64,000 bases of DNA from DATENM01 sp045807765. GTDB taxonomy: Bacteria > Acidobacteriota > Blastocatellia > UBA7656. How positions within the stretch are numbered: the stretch's first letter is position 1; each line of letters starts with the position of its first letter. The stretch is taken from assembly GCA_045807765.1 (NCBI GenBank), contig JBJMGU010000152.1, forward strand, positions 1 to 64,000, read 5' to 3'. Both the position numbers and the translations under genes were made by a program. The notes under the pieces are model-generated. The model had not been told where the DNA came from and did not search any database. It saw nothing but the letters and a program-made list of their open reading frames with translations. This document shows positions 44,134 through 55,382 of this stretch, in pieces.

Positions 44134-44547
44134 TTAGGCGCTCATCGCTTGCCGATAGGCATCAGCCGCCGCCGCCGTGTCGGTGTACTCGTGGAAATCG
44201 ACGACCTTGCCGTCGCGAATCGTGAAGACGTGCGCCCAATCACTGCCGTACTCTCGCCCGGTCGCTTTGACGCGCCAGCGGTACTGGCCTTGCACGACGA
44301 CTTTGTCGTTCTGGGCGGTGAAGCTCTGCGGCGTGAACTCTAAAACGTCCTGAAGCTCGCCGAGGCTGGCAAAGAACTGGCCGACCTGTTCGTGGCCCTG
44401 GCGCTTGCCGGCAAACGGCACGTTGGCGATTTCAGGCAATTGCCACACGACATCGTCTGAAAGCAGGCCGAGCAGCGCCTTAATGTCGCCGCTCTGAAAG
44501 TTGGCATAGGCTTGCTGCGCAATACCGATATTCTCTTGTTCACTCAT
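44134..44547 (-). CDS. SnoaL/NTF2-like protein
   Basis: 137 residues. The cone-shaped NTF2 fold pattern: first helix IGIAQQAYANFQSGDIKALL, then LSDDVVWQLPE, GKRQGHEQVGQFFASL, and C-terminal strands RVKATGREYGSDWAHVFTIRDGKVVDFHEYTD. Asp/His positions could form a ketosteroid-isomerase-like pocket, but substrates of this family vary widely and many members are uncharacterised. The gap upstream to the SIS gene is 149 bases, so it may have its own promoter. Confidence 0.8.
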   Translation of the reverse strand: MSEQENIGIAQQAYANFQSGDIKALLGLLSDDVVWQLPEIANVPFAGKRQGHEQVGQFFASLGELQDVLEFTPQSFTAQNDKVVVQGQYRWRVKATGREYGSDWAHVFTIRDGKVVDFHEYTDTAAAADAYRQAMSA

Positions 44548-44696
44548 GGTTTGTTCCTTTCAATGCGTTACGAAAAGAGATTGGGTGAGCCGATTTGATA
44601 ACTCACCTTCTGGAATCGAAATGAAGCTACGGGCAAAGCCGAAGAACGGTTTGCATCGCCGGGCAGAGAAATCTCATGTCTGAACGACGCCCTGAA

Positions 44697-45731
44697 TCAT
44701 ACCGTGCGCGTCACCTTCGACAGCGAGCGCGGCATATCAGGGTTCAAGCCTTTGGCATCGGCAAGCAAGGCCGCGAACAACTGCGCCGGCACCATGTAAG
44801 GAATGGGCGCGAGCAGTTCTTCGATCTCCGCCGGCATGCGTATGCGGCGCGTGCCCATGCCGGCTATTTCCTCGTCATCGCTAATCACCAGCGTGTCGGC
44901 GCGCAGATCACTGAGCCGCTCGATCAACTCTTTGACGCCGCGCCGGGTTGCCCCCGGCTGCGAAAACAGGATGGTCGGAAAGTGACGCTCGACGACCGCC
45001 AGCGGGCCGTGAAAGAAATCCGCCGACGAAAAGCGCTCGGCGACGACATAGCAGGTTTCCATCAGCTTTAGCGCCAGCTCGTAGGCGTTCGCGTAGAGCA
45101 AGCCGCGTCCGACAACGACGCAGTTCTCCATGAAGACGTACCGCTCGACAAGCTGGCGAATCGCTTCGCGGTGGTCGAGCGCCGCGGCGACGTAATCGGG
45201 CACGGCTTCATAGCCAAGCTCGCTTTGGGCATCGGCGAGCGCCGCCGCCAGCATGTAAAACAGCATCATCTGGCCTGTGAAGGTCTTGGTCGCCGCCACC
45301 GAGCGCTCGCGCCCGCCGTGCATCAGCAACGTCTCGTCCACCAGATTGACCATCGCAGAGCCGGCTTCATTGGTGATGCCGACCGTGCAAGCGCCGCCGG
45401 CGCGTGCCGCTTCCAGCACAAGATTGATGTCTTCGCCTTCGCCCGATTGCGACACGCCAATGACCAGCGCGCGACGGAGTCGCAGCTTGGCGCCGTAGAG
45501 CGTGTAGACCGACGGCGCAGCCAGCGACACCGGGATGCTGGTCGTCAGCTCTAACAGGTAGCGCCCGAACAGCGCCGCATTGTCCGAGCTGCCGCGCGCC
45601 ACCAGGACGATCAGGTCAATATCGCGCCCGCGGAGGTGCGCGCCGAGCCGCGCCACTTTGTCGCGCTCTTGCTCAATCGTGCGCCTGAGCGCCGCCGGCT
45701 GCTCGGCGATTTCGTCAAGCATCAATGACAT
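44697..45731 (-). CDS. SIS-domain sugar-phosphate isomerase/deaminase
   Basis: 344 residues, the isomerase half of GlmS without the glutaminase half. Two SIS domains: VLVARGSSDNAALFGRYLLE with GVSQSGEGED, and VVVGRGLLYANAYELALKLM. The C-terminal NPDMPRSLSKVTRTV matches the GlmS/AgaS tail that closes the active site. Likely glucosamine-6-phosphate deaminase/isomerase-like (NagB-II/AgaS) activity. It can link to the ROK kinase further upstream in amino-sugar use (inference). AAGGA precedes the ATG. Confidence 0.85.
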   Translation of the reverse strand: MSLMLDEIAEQPAALRRTIEQERDKVARLGAHLRGRDIDLIVLVARGSSDNAALFGRYLLELTTSIPVSLAAPSVYTLYGAKLRLRRALVIGVSQSGEGEDINLVLEAARAGGACTVGITNEAGSAMVNLVDETLLMHGGRERSVAATKTFTGQMMLFYMLAAALADAQSELGYEAVPDYVAAALDHREAIRQLVERYVFMENCVVVGRGLLYANAYELALKLMETCYVVAERFSSADFFHGPLAVVERHFPTILFSQPGATRRGVKELIERLSDLRADTLVISDDEEIAGMGTRRIRMPAEIEELLAPIPYMVPAQLFAALLADAKGLNPDMPRSLSKVTRTV

Positions 45732-45768
45732 GGCGGATTCCTTTCACGCAAGTTTTCGTCGCCGCGCC

Positions 45769-46224
45769 TCAGGCTTTCTTCAACAGAATGATCTGGCCGG
45801 CGTGATAGAGTGTGTGCTGAATGACGCCGTTGATGGCGTAGTTGGCGCTCTCTTTGCCTTCAGCCAAGCGCTTGTGCAGGCGCTCGCCATCGAAATGGTG
45901 GATCGTGTCGCGCAGCTTATGATGGGTGGCGTCGAGCCTGGCAAGCGTCGCCTGCCACGCCGCCTCCGTCGTATCTGTCACCGCCGGCCAATCGCCTTCG
46001 TCGGGATCGCTGGTGTATCGGCCTTCGAGCCGGCTGGTGACGGCGCTCTCCCACGCAGAGATATGCAGCACCAGCTCCCAGATGGAGTGCGCCGACGCCA
46101 GCGGCCGCCGCGCCGCCTGCTCTGCCGTCACATCGGCAAGGATCGCTTTGAGCGCCGGCCCGTGCCACGCTTCGCCTTCGTAGGCGCGCTTTAATTGATC
46201 GAGCAAACGTTCGACTTCGGTCAT
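45769..46224 (-). CDS. DinB-like four-helix protein
   Basis: 151 residues. DinB pattern: VERLLDQLKRAYEGEAWHGPAL, SAHSIWELVLHISAWESAV (first metal His in L-H-I), and C-terminal INGVIQHTLYHAGQIILLKKA (two further His, H-x3-H). The three-His metal site is therefore complete. Related proteins include bacillithiol or mycothiol transferases; the role here is unknown. It is 9 bases after lutC and probably cotranscribed. Confidence 0.82.
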   Translation of the reverse strand: MTEVERLLDQLKRAYEGEAWHGPALKAILADVTAEQAARRPLASAHSIWELVLHISAWESAVTSRLEGRYTSDPDEGDWPAVTDTTEAAWQATLARLDATHHKLRDTIHHFDGERLHKRLAEGKESANYAINGVIQHTLYHAGQIILLKKA

Positions 46225-46233
46225 AAAACCTCA

Positions 46234-46926
46234 TTAGCTCCAGTCTGCGAGGATGACGTGAAGCTGTTGCGGGCCGTGAACCCCGACGACCAGCGTAAGC
46301 TCGATGTCGGCGGTGCGGCTGGGGCCGGTAATCAAGGTGACGGCGCTGCTCAAATCACTGCCCACCGGCAGGCGCGCAAACAGGTCATCAAGGCCGCGAA
46401 TCATCTGCGCGCGCTGCAACAGGGCGATGTGAAGCGGCGGCAATAGCGACGCCGTGCGCGGCTGATTCTCGGCGGCCAGCAGGCAGAGCGTGCCGCTGTC
46501 GGCCAGCGCATAATCAACCGCCGTGATGCCGAGCCCGGCTTCGGCGGCTTCGTTGATGAACGCCGCTTTATCCGGGCGCTCGCGGTCGGTGATGAACTCG
46601 ATGCCCATCTCGGCAAGCCGGCTCGTCAGCCCGAGTTGCTCGAACCACGGCGAATACCAGCCGACCGCCTTTCTGCTTTTTACCTGAGCCGCAATGCCGG
46701 CGATCTGCTCGCCAACCTCCTGCGCGCTGGCAGCGACCGAGAAGCCGCCGTCGACACGCGCCAGCGCCGCTGCGAACTGCTCAACCAGGGCGTCGCGCTG
46801 TTGTTCGCTAAGCGGGGCAATCGGCGGCGCTGGCGCAATGTCATCAGACAAGCCAGCGCTGTGCGCCGCATTGCGATTGCCGAGCGCCTGTTTGACTTTC
46901 GAGAGAATCTCGTCGCGGGCCGTCAT
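46234..46926 (-). CDS. lutC: LutC/YkgG-family LUD protein
   Basis: 230 residues from the ATG at 46926, which overlaps the lutB stop (ATGA). The LUD domain shows LGITAVDYALADSGTLCLLA, PRTASLLPPLHIALL and a C-terminal ITGPSRTADIELTLVVGVHGP, the family signature. With LutB it forms part of the L-lactate oxidation complex LutABC. A longer frame into lutB is rejected. There is no lutA in the window. Confidence 0.9.
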   Translation of the reverse strand: MTARDEILSKVKQALGNRNAAHSAGLSDDIAPAPPIAPLSEQQRDALVEQFAAALARVDGGFSVAASAQEVGEQIAGIAAQVKSRKAVGWYSPWFEQLGLTSRLAEMGIEFITDRERPDKAAFINEAAEAGLGITAVDYALADSGTLCLLAAENQPRTASLLPPLHIALLQRAQMIRGLDDLFARLPVGSDLSSAVTLITGPSRTADIELTLVVGVHGPQQLHVILADWS

Positions 46927-48344
46927 TGCTTGTTCATCTCGCGCCACAACGCGCGGAACGGTTTCGGCGCGATAGCCGGAAAATCGCGATTGCGTGTCCA
47001 GTTGCCAAAGGCCAGCGGTAAACGCTCGAACTTGCCGTCTTTCAACAGCAGGCGCTGAAACCGGGCGGGCAGACGAAACGACCAGTTGTAGACTCGCGGG
47101 TGCTTCATCGCCCACGCCCAAGCTTTGATCGCCATGCGCTCAAGCCACGGCCCGCGCGGTTGCTTGTCGCCTTTACCTTCGCTCCAATCGCCGCGCAGGC
47201 TCAACAGCACGTGCGGAATGTTGATTCGCACAGGACAGACTTCGCGGCACGCGCCGCACAGGGTCGAAGCGAACGGCAGGTCTTTTGTCTGTTCAAGCCC
47301 GACGAGTGGCGGCGTGATGATCGAGCCGATGGGTCCCGGATAGACCGTGCCATAAGCGTGGCCGCCAATCTTTTGATAGACCGGGCAGACGTTCAAGCAC
47401 GCGCCGCAGCGCAGACAGTAGAGCGATTCGCGCTTCGCCTCGTCGGCCAGTATCCGCGTGCGCCCGTTGTCCAACAGCACAAGGTGGAATTCGTCGGCGC
47501 CGTCCACCTCATTGGCCCGCCGCGTGCCGGTGATGAATGATACATAGCTCGACATCGTTTGCCCCGTCGCGCTGCGCGCCAGAATCTTCAGAAAGATGCT
47601 GAGGTCGGCAAAGCGCGGGATCAGTTTTTCGATGCCGACGACGGCGACGTGCAGGCGCGGCAGGCTGGTGCTGAGCCGGATATTGCCTTCGTTTTCGAGC
47701 AGCACGATGGTGCCGGTTTCGGCGACGGCAAAGTTTGCGCCGGTAACGCCCATCTCCGCCGAGCGAAAGCGCTCGCGCAGCCGCAGGCGAGCGACGGCGG
47801 CAATCTCTTCGGCTTCGTGAAGGTTCGTGGCGCGCAGCTTATCGGCGAACAGCGCGGCGATGTCGCCTTTCGATTTATGAATGGCCGGCGCGAGAATGTG
47901 TGAAGGCGGTTCGTCGGCAAGCTGGACGATATATTCGCCGAGGTCTGTCTCGATGGCTTCGATGCCTTCGCGCCCAAGCGCCGTGTTCAAGTGAATCTCT
48001 TCGGTCGCCATAGACTTGCTCTTGACGACCGAGCGCACGCGGTTGCGGCGGGCGATGTCGAGGATGATGGCGCAGGCTTCGTCGCCTGTGCGCGCCCAGT
48101 GGACGTGGCCGCCGAGGCGTTCGACATTCCGTTCAAGCTCTACGAGATAATGATCGAGATGGTTGATCGTCTGCTGTTTGATGGCGCGGGCGCGGTCGCG
48201 CAAGGCTTCGCCTTCGGGCAATTCCGCGAAAGCCGCCGCGCGCCGCAGCGTGAAGGTATCGAGCACGCGCAGCCGCTTCTGTAACGCCAGGTCAGCGACC
48301 GCCGCCTCGGCATTGGCGGTGAAGTTTTCCGACTTCAGATGCAT
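46923..48344 (-). CDS. lutB: LutB-family iron-sulfur LUD protein
   Basis: 473 residues. An N-terminal LUD domain (FAVAETGTIVLLENEGNIRL, FITGTRRANEVDGADEFHLV) is followed by two 4Fe-4S motifs, CLRCGACLNVCPVY and CGACREVCPVRI. Component of L-lactate utilisation, oxidising lactate to pyruvate with electron transfer via Fe-S. The start at 48344 is 6 bases after the lepA stop, so lepA-lutB-lutC-dinB may be one transcript. The FeS/CCG partner LutA is missing nearby. Confidence 0.92.
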   Translation of the reverse strand: MHLKSENFTANAEAAVADLALQKRLRVLDTFTLRRAAAFAELPEGEALRDRARAIKQQTINHLDHYLVELERNVERLGGHVHWARTGDEACAIILDIARRNRVRSVVKSKSMATEEIHLNTALGREGIEAIETDLGEYIVQLADEPPSHILAPAIHKSKGDIAALFADKLRATNLHEAEEIAAVARLRLRERFRSAEMGVTGANFAVAETGTIVLLENEGNIRLSTSLPRLHVAVVGIEKLIPRFADLSIFLKILARSATGQTMSSYVSFITGTRRANEVDGADEFHLVLLDNGRTRILADEAKRESLYCLRCGACLNVCPVYQKIGGHAYGTVYPGPIGSIITPPLVGLEQTKDLPFASTLCGACREVCPVRINIPHVLLSLRGDWSEGKGDKQPRGPWLERMAIKAWAWAMKHPRVYNWSFRLPARFQRLLLKDGKFERLPLAFGNWTRNRDFPAIAPKPFRALWREMNKQ

Positions 48345-48350
48345 CGCGCA

Positions 48351-50153
<1,803 letters not shown>

Positions 50154-50156
50154 TAG

Positions 50157-50290
50157 GATTTTGGGCTTTAGATTTCGGAATTTAGATTGAATTCAATTCG
50201 TGTCATCCAATCCACGACTAACAGCTAAGATTCAGCTTAACATCCGGCGATGGGAATCCAAAATCTAAATCTGAAATCGCAAATCAGGCG
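50157..50290. repeat. Palindromic heptamer element (ttagatt type)
   Basis: The left arm (50157-50194) is ttagatt-type heptamers; the right arm (50252-50290) is aatctaa/atctgaa-type heptamers, imperfectly complementary. The TGA stop of the ROK gene (50284-50286, minus strand) lies inside the right arm, and the left arm ends about 3 bases before the lepA ATG, so the element fills the gap. It is much more AT-rich than its surroundings. Confidence 0.75.
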
Positions 50291-51261
50291 GCCTGGTCGC
50301 GCGCCAGCAAGGCGGCGCCGATCATGCCGGCTGATGGGCCGGCTTTGGCGATGACGATCTCGCAACTGTTGAATGAGGGTGGGAAGGCGCGGCGGCGCGT
50401 TTCTTTAATCGTCGGCTTCAAGATCAAATCGCCGGCTTCCATCACGCCGCCGCCCATCACCACCATCTCGATGTTCAGCAGATTGATGACCGCCGCCAGC
50501 GCGATGCCTAAAAACATTCCTGTACGCTCCATCATGACCTGCGCCATCTCGTCACCGTCGCGAGCGGCGCGGGCGATGTCTTCGGCGGTAAACTCGCGGT
50601 CGCGCGGGATGGCCAGTCTTGAGAGCGACGAGGTGCGGTCGCGGTACAGGCGCTCGCGTGTGCGGCGCACGATGTTCGGCCCCGAAGCAATCGTTTCCAG
50701 GCAGCCGATGTTGCCGCAGCCGCACTCGATGCCTTCAGGGTCAATCGTCAAGTGACCGAACTCGCCGGCGAACCCGGCAGCGCCGCGATAAATCTGGCCG
50801 TTGATGATCAGCCCAGAGCCGATGCCCGTCCCCAGTGTGACGAAGAAAACGTCGCGCCGCCCGCGCGCCGCGCCAACCTGCAATTCGGCATAGGCGGCGG
50901 CATTGGCGTCGTTGTCCATCACTACCGGCAGGTCGAGCGCCGCCGATAATTCGCCGATCAGGTCAACGTGAGACAGTTCGGGCAGGTTCGTCAGCACTTC
51001 GATGCGATTCGTCTTGCGGTTGACGAGTCCGGGGACGCCCAGGCCGACGCCGGCCACTCGCCCGCCGGCCTGTGGGTGCTCGCGCAAGCCGCGCGCCGCT
51101 TCGATAATCTGCGCAAAGAGCCGGTCGGCCCGCTGCTGCTCGCTATCGTAGCGTGTTTCGTGAAGAATCTCGCCGGTTGCCGAAACCAGCGCGGCCTTCA
51201 ACGTCGTGCCGCCGAGGTCGAGGCCAATGAAGACAGGGTCGTTGGTCGGAAGTGTTGTCAT
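50284..51261 (-). CDS. ROK-family sugar kinase (glucokinase-like)
   Basis: 325 residues. The N-terminal phosphate loop LDLGGTTLKAA is followed by GVPGLVNR, DNDANAAAYAE (catalytic Asp), GTGIGSGLIING, and the zinc-binding CGCGNIGCLE of ROK proteins. Likely phosphorylates glucose or a related hexose; some ROK members act on ManNAc or GlcNAc. Cytoplasmic. Its stop codon is inside a palindromic element. Confidence 0.88.
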   Translation of the reverse strand: MTTLPTNDPVFIGLDLGGTTLKAALVSATGEILHETRYDSEQQRADRLFAQIIEAARGLREHPQAGGRVAGVGLGVPGLVNRKTNRIEVLTNLPELSHVDLIGELSAALDLPVVMDNDANAAAYAELQVGAARGRRDVFFVTLGTGIGSGLIINGQIYRGAAGFAGEFGHLTIDPEGIECGCGNIGCLETIASGPNIVRRTRERLYRDRTSSLSRLAIPRDREFTAEDIARAARDGDEMAQVMMERTGMFLGIALAAVINLLNIEMVVMGGGVMEAGDLILKPTIKETRRRAFPPSFNSCEIVIAKAGPSAGMIGAALLARDQAA

Positions 51262-51452
51262 AAAGCAGATGCCCAGGTCGAGATGCGAATGTCAATCGCG
51301 GGCCGGTGACGGCGCGCCCGGGATGACAGACTCGGTCGGTGATTGAAGCCCAAGCTGCACAACGAATTGGCTTACCGAGCATAGCAAAGGCGCGAATGGG
51401 ATGTCAATTTTCGCCTTGTTAAGCTACAATCCACAGGCTCCGGCGCGAAGGC

Positions 51453-52163
51453 ATGTACGAACTGTTAAGAGAGTATGGGTTATGGGCGGTCTTCTTCGGC
51501 ACGATGCTCGAAGGCGACCTGACGTTGCTGCTGGCGGGCGTGTTGGCGCGCGCCGGCCTGTTCACCTTCGGCGAAGCGTTGCTGGTCGGCACGGCGGGCG
51601 GCCTGGTCGGCGATTCGCTCAGTTACTTCATCGGCGCGCGTTTCCGCAATCGCGCCCGCACCCTTAAAATTTTCATGAAGGCGCGCGGGCGCATCGAAAA
51701 ACTGATGAGCCGCTTCGGTGTGCTGTCGGTCTTCATCGTCAAATACGTCTACGGGCTGCGCACGGCGAGCGCCATCTTCTGGGGACTGGCGCAGTTCGGC
51801 TATTTGAAATTCGCAGGGCTGACGCTGGCGAGCTGCGCCGTCTGGGTCGGTTTGCTTGCCGGATTGGGCTTTACCTTCGCCACCGGCGTGCAAACCTTGA
51901 TTGGCGATCTGCACCGCTTCCAGATCATCCTGCTGATCGCGCTGATCATCATCGCCACCGTCTACGTCATCAGCCGCTTCGAGCGCCAGGTGATCGAAGA
52001 AGAGAAGACCTTTTTCGCCGAGACTGAAGAAGAGAAAGAGATGATCGAAAAAGGCAAAGTGATTCTGCACAAAGCGATGACCCATGTGCATATGCCGGCA
52101 TCACACACGGACGACACCGAGTCGAAGCCGGCGGCGCGTGAAAAGACCACCGGCGAGGATTGA
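51453..52163 (+). CDS. DedA-family membrane protein
   Basis: 236 residues. DedA/SNARE-associated pattern: an N-terminal re-entrant helix (YGLWAVFFGTMLEGDLTLLLAG), GGLVGDSLSYFIGARF (G-x3-G-D), a basic loop (KARGRIEKLMSRFG), and TM helices toward residue ~180. Glu in MLEGD and Asp in VGDSL correspond to the conserved acidic residues of DedA. Acts in lipid scrambling/undecaprenyl-phosphate recycling in studied members. The C-terminal ~55 residues are charged and cytoplasmic. Confidence 0.88.
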   Translation: MYELLREYGLWAVFFGTMLEGDLTLLLAGVLARAGLFTFGEALLVGTAGGLVGDSLSYFIGARFRNRARTLKIFMKARGRIEKLMSRFGVLSVFIVKYVYGLRTASAIFWGLAQFGYLKFAGLTLASCAVWVGLLAGLGFTFATGVQTLIGDLHRFQIILLIALIIIATVYVISRFERQVIEEEKTFFAETEEEKEMIEKGKVILHKAMTHVHMPASHTDDTESKPAAREKTTGED

Positions 52164-52205
52164 GCAAAAACCATTGACGCTCAACCGCCCGTAATGCCGG
52201 AGTGA

Positions 52206-54521
52206 ATGTCTGTGATTGCCGAAACCATCTCTCACTATCGCATCAGCCGGAAGCTCGGCGCGGGCGGCATGGGCGAAGTCTATCTCGCCGAAGACAGCCG
52301 CCTGGGCCGGCAGGTGGCGCTCAAATTTCTGCCCGCCTCCTATCAATATGATCCGGACCGCCGCGCCCGCTTTATGAAAGAGGCGCGCGCCGCTTCGGCT
52401 CTGCGTTCGCCCTATATCGCCGCCATCTATGACATCGGCGAGCATGACGGCACGATGTTTATCGCGATGGAGTATGTCGAGGGCGAGCTCTTGCAAACGC
52501 GCGCTGAGCGCGGCCCTATCCCGGCGCGCGAAGTCATTGAGATTGCCGAGCAGATTGCCGACGCGCTCGACGAGGCGCACGGCCTGGGAATCATTCACCG
52601 CGACGTTAAGAGCGCCAACCTGATCCTGACGCCGCGCGGCCTGGTGAAGGTGCTCGACTTCGGGCTGGCCAAGATTAACGAGTTGCGCGACACGGCGAAC
52701 AGCGGCGATTTCACCACACCGCTCGGTCAGCAGACTGCTGCCGGCATGGTGCTTGGCACTGTCACTTATATGTCGCCCGAACAGGCGTTGGGCCGGCACC
52801 TCGACGGACGCAGCGACCTCTTCTCACTCGGCGTGGTGATTTATGAAATGCTCACCGGGCGCTTGCCGTTCCAAGGGACAACCGCCACCGAGATCATCGA
52901 TCACATCCTGCACACAGATCCATTGCCGGTGGCGCAGTTCAGCACCGACACGCCCGCCGAGCTGGAGCGCCTGGTCAGAAAATGCCTGGAGAAAGACCGC
53001 GACCGGCGCTATCAATCGGCGCGCGAATTGGCCATCGACCTGCGCAACCTCAAGCGCGATTTTGATTCCGGCGCGCTTTCGACCTCCGGCCTGCGGACGC
53101 AGACCTACAGTGGCCAGACCGGGAGACAGAGCCGCTCGCGGCGCGCCATTGATTCGCTGGCCATCCTGCCGCTTGCCAACGAGAGCCTTGATGCGGAAAC
53201 CGAATATCTGGCCGACGGCATCACCGAATCGATCATCAACAATCTGTCGCAAATCCCCAAGCTGCGCGTCATGGCGCGCTCGACAGTCTTTCGTTACAAA
53301 GGCCGCGACATTGATCCGATCAGCGTCGGGCGCGAGCTTGGCGTGCGCGCCGTGCTGATCGGGCGCATGCTCAGCCGCGGCGACACGCTGATTATCAAAG
53401 TCGAGCTGGTAGACACCGGCGACGGCTCGCACCTGTGGGGCGAAAATTATAACCGCCCGCTGGCCGACATCTTCGCCATCGAAGCCGATATCTCCAGCGT
53501 CATCTCCGAAAAGCTCCGCCTGCGGCTCGATAACGCGCAGAAGAAGCGATTAACCAAGCGCCATACCGAAAAGACCGAAGCCTATCAGCTCTATCTCAAG
53601 GGGCGCGCCTGCTGGAACCGGCGGACGGCAGACAGTCTCAAGCGCGGCATCGAATACTTCAATGAAGCGATTGCCGCCGATCCAGGCTACGCATTGGCCT
53701 ACGCCGGCCTGGCTGACTCTTACAATATCCTGGCAAGCTACAGCGCGCTGGCGCCCGACGAAGCCTTCCCGAAAGCGCGCGAGGCGGCGATGAAGGCGTT
53801 GCAGCTCGACGAGCGCCTGCCCGAAGCGCACGCCTCGATGGCCTTCGTTACCTTCGGCTATTCGTGGGAATTCGCGCAGGCCGACCACGAATTCCGCCGT
53901 GCCCTCGATCTCAACCCCGGCTATGCGGTGGCGCACCAGTGGTACGCCTTATACCTGGCAGCGATGCGCCGCACCGACGAAGCCATCGCCGAAATCGAGC
54001 GCGCCGAACAGCTCGACCCGCTATCGCTGCCGATCATCACCAACAAGGGCTGGATCTTTTATCTGGCGCGGCGCGATGACGAAGCCCTGGCGACGCTCGC
54101 CAGGGCGCTTGAGCTGGATCAGGATTTCGTGCTGGCGCACCGGCGACTCGGCCAGGTCTACGAATCGCAGCGGCGCTTCGGTGACGCGCGGCGCGAGTAT
54201 GAAAGGTGTCTTCAGCTTGCGCCTAATGACGTGGAGTCGCTGGCGGCGCTCGGCCACGCGTATGGCGTGAGCGGCGAGACCGAGCGCGCCCGCGAGATCA
54301 TCAGTCGACTGACCGGCATCGCCCAGTGCCACTATGTCCCGGGCTTCCTGGTTGCCATGATTCACATCGGCATAGGCGATCTGGATGCGGCCTTCGCATG
54401 GCTTGAAAAGGCGTGCGAAGAGCATTACGGCTTTCTCACCTACATCAAGGTCGGGCCGGTCTTTGACCCGCTGCGCAGCGATCCACGACTTGCCGAGCTG
54501 ACGGCGCGCATCGGCATTTGA
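52206..54521 (+). CDS. Ser/Thr protein kinase with FlgO-like and TPR tail
   Basis: 771 residues. Kinase domain residues 10-280: glycine loop LGAGGMGEVYLAE, Lys40, HRDVKSAN (131-138, Asp133), and DFGLAK (151-156) are intact, so it should be active. Residues ~310-440 are FlgO-like (SLAILPLANESLDAETEYLA, LGVRAVLIGRM), and ~450-771 TPR repeats. The tail is related to the tail of the winged-helix protein at 341-2341, but there is no membrane helix, so the whole protein is cytoplasmic. Its start at 52206 has only a weak GGAG. Substrates unknown. Confidence 0.88.
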   Translation: MSVIAETISHYRISRKLGAGGMGEVYLAEDSRLGRQVALKFLPASYQYDPDRRARFMKEARAASALRSPYIAAIYDIGEHDGTMFIAMEYVEGELLQTRAERGPIPAREVIEIAEQIADALDEAHGLGIIHRDVKSANLILTPRGLVKVLDFGLAKINELRDTANSGDFTTPLGQQTAAGMVLGTVTYMSPEQALGRHLDGRSDLFSLGVVIYEMLTGRLPFQGTTATEIIDHILHTDPLPVAQFSTDTPAELERLVRKCLEKDRDRRYQSARELAIDLRNLKRDFDSGALSTSGLRTQTYSGQTGRQSRSRRAIDSLAILPLANESLDAETEYLADGITESIINNLSQIPKLRVMARSTVFRYKGRDIDPISVGRELGVRAVLIGRMLSRGDTLIIKVELVDTGDGSHLWGENYNRPLADIFAIEADISSVISEKLRLRLDNAQKKRLTKRHTEKTEAYQLYLKGRACWNRRTADSLKRGIEYFNEAIAADPGYALAYAGLADSYNILASYSALAPDEAFPKAREAAMKALQLDERLPEAHASMAFVTFGYSWEFAQADHEFRRALDLNPGYAVAHQWYALYLAAMRRTDEAIAEIERAEQLDPLSLPIITNKGWIFYLARRDDEALATLARALELDQDFVLAHRRLGQVYESQRRFGDARREYERCLQLAPNDVESLAALGHAYGVSGETERAREIISRLTGIAQCHYVPGFLVAMIHIGIGDLDAAFAWLEKACEEHYGFLTYIKVGPVFDPLRSDPRLAELTARIGI

Positions 54522-54552
54522 ATAGGCAGCGATAGGCAGGAAGCGCGAGCGG

Positions 54553-55251
54553 TTAGCCAAACAGCGATTGCTCGTAGCAGTAGCAGTGAATGTCCAGTTC
54601 GCCGAGCGCGAAGTGCACAGGCCGGCAGAGGTAGCGGTTTGCCGGCAGCGCCGTGTAGGTAGCGGGCGTGATTAATATCTCATCCTCGCCGGCGATGTCT
54701 TCGCCGAGCTTGCATGCCACGTTCATCTCCGAGCCGAACAGATCTTCGTCGCCAATGACCAGCGTATCGCCGTAGCCGATGCCGATGCTGCCGTGCAGGT
54801 GGCGCTCAGGCGGCAGCACTTTGTTAATGGCGGCAAAGCCGCGCAGGATGTCGAGCGCCGCTTCGATGGCCTGCACCGGCTCATTGAAGATGGCGAAGAT
54901 GTCGTCGGCCTCCTGCTTGATAACTTGCCCGCCGTTGCCCTGGATAGCAGGCCGCGCCACCTCGTCCATCTGGCGAATCATGGCGAGAAAGTGAATGATG
55001 CCATAGGCCATAGTGAGCTGCGTGAAGCCACACATATCCATCGTCAGGATCGCCACTTTGCGCTCGAAAGTGCGGGCAATCTGCTGGTCAATTTCGGCGG
55101 CGCGCTCGGCGTGCTGGTTTCTTTCCGAGAGCAACTGATTGAGGTACGCGCGCCCGCTGGCAAACGGCTTAGCAGGCGCCGGCAAGGCGCGCGTCTCCGG
55201 CTCAATGCTTTTCGCTTCCGCCGGCTGGTCGTGTGGCGGTTGATCACTCAT
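54553..55251 (-). CDS. Class III nucleotidyl cyclase-domain protein
   Basis: 232 residues. A flexible N-terminal part and short coiled coil (~38-60) precede a cyclase homology domain (64-225). The metal ligands are Asp72 (LTMDMCGFT) and Asp116/117 (EADDIFAIF), and Lys112 is in a position often used for base recognition. The segment SEMNVACKLGE aligns with the VNxAARLE region and has Lys181 in place of the usual transition-state Arg. It may be weakly active or a binding module. A palindromic repeat separates it from the hydrolase gene upstream. Confidence 0.78.
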   Translation of the reverse strand: MSDQPPHDQPAEAKSIEPETRALPAPAKPFASGRAYLNQLLSERNQHAERAAEIDQQIARTFERKVAILTMDMCGFTQLTMAYGIIHFLAMIRQMDEVARPAIQGNGGQVIKQEADDIFAIFNEPVQAIEAALDILRGFAAINKVLPPERHLHGSIGIGYGDTLVIGDEDLFGSEMNVACKLGEDIAGEDEILITPATYTALPANRYLCRPVHFALGELDIHCYCYEQSLFG

Positions 55252-55274
55252 GGTCTCACCCGGATTTCAGAAAA

Positions 55275-55377
55275 GGAACCACAGATGAACACCGATGAAC
55301 ACCGATAGGGGAAGGGGAGAAAATCTCATGTCCTTTTATCCGTGTTCATCGGTGTTCATCTGTGGTTTCATTCTCCG
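55275..55377. repeat. Palindromic 10-mer element (acagatgaac type), copy 2
   Basis: The 26-base stem 55277-55302 is the exact reverse complement of 55342-55367 with a 39-base interior. The outer arms match those of the element at 18067-18155. It ends 5 bases before the hydrolase stop (minus strand) and precedes the cyclase gene. Confidence 0.9.
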
Positions 55378-55382
55378 CGTTG

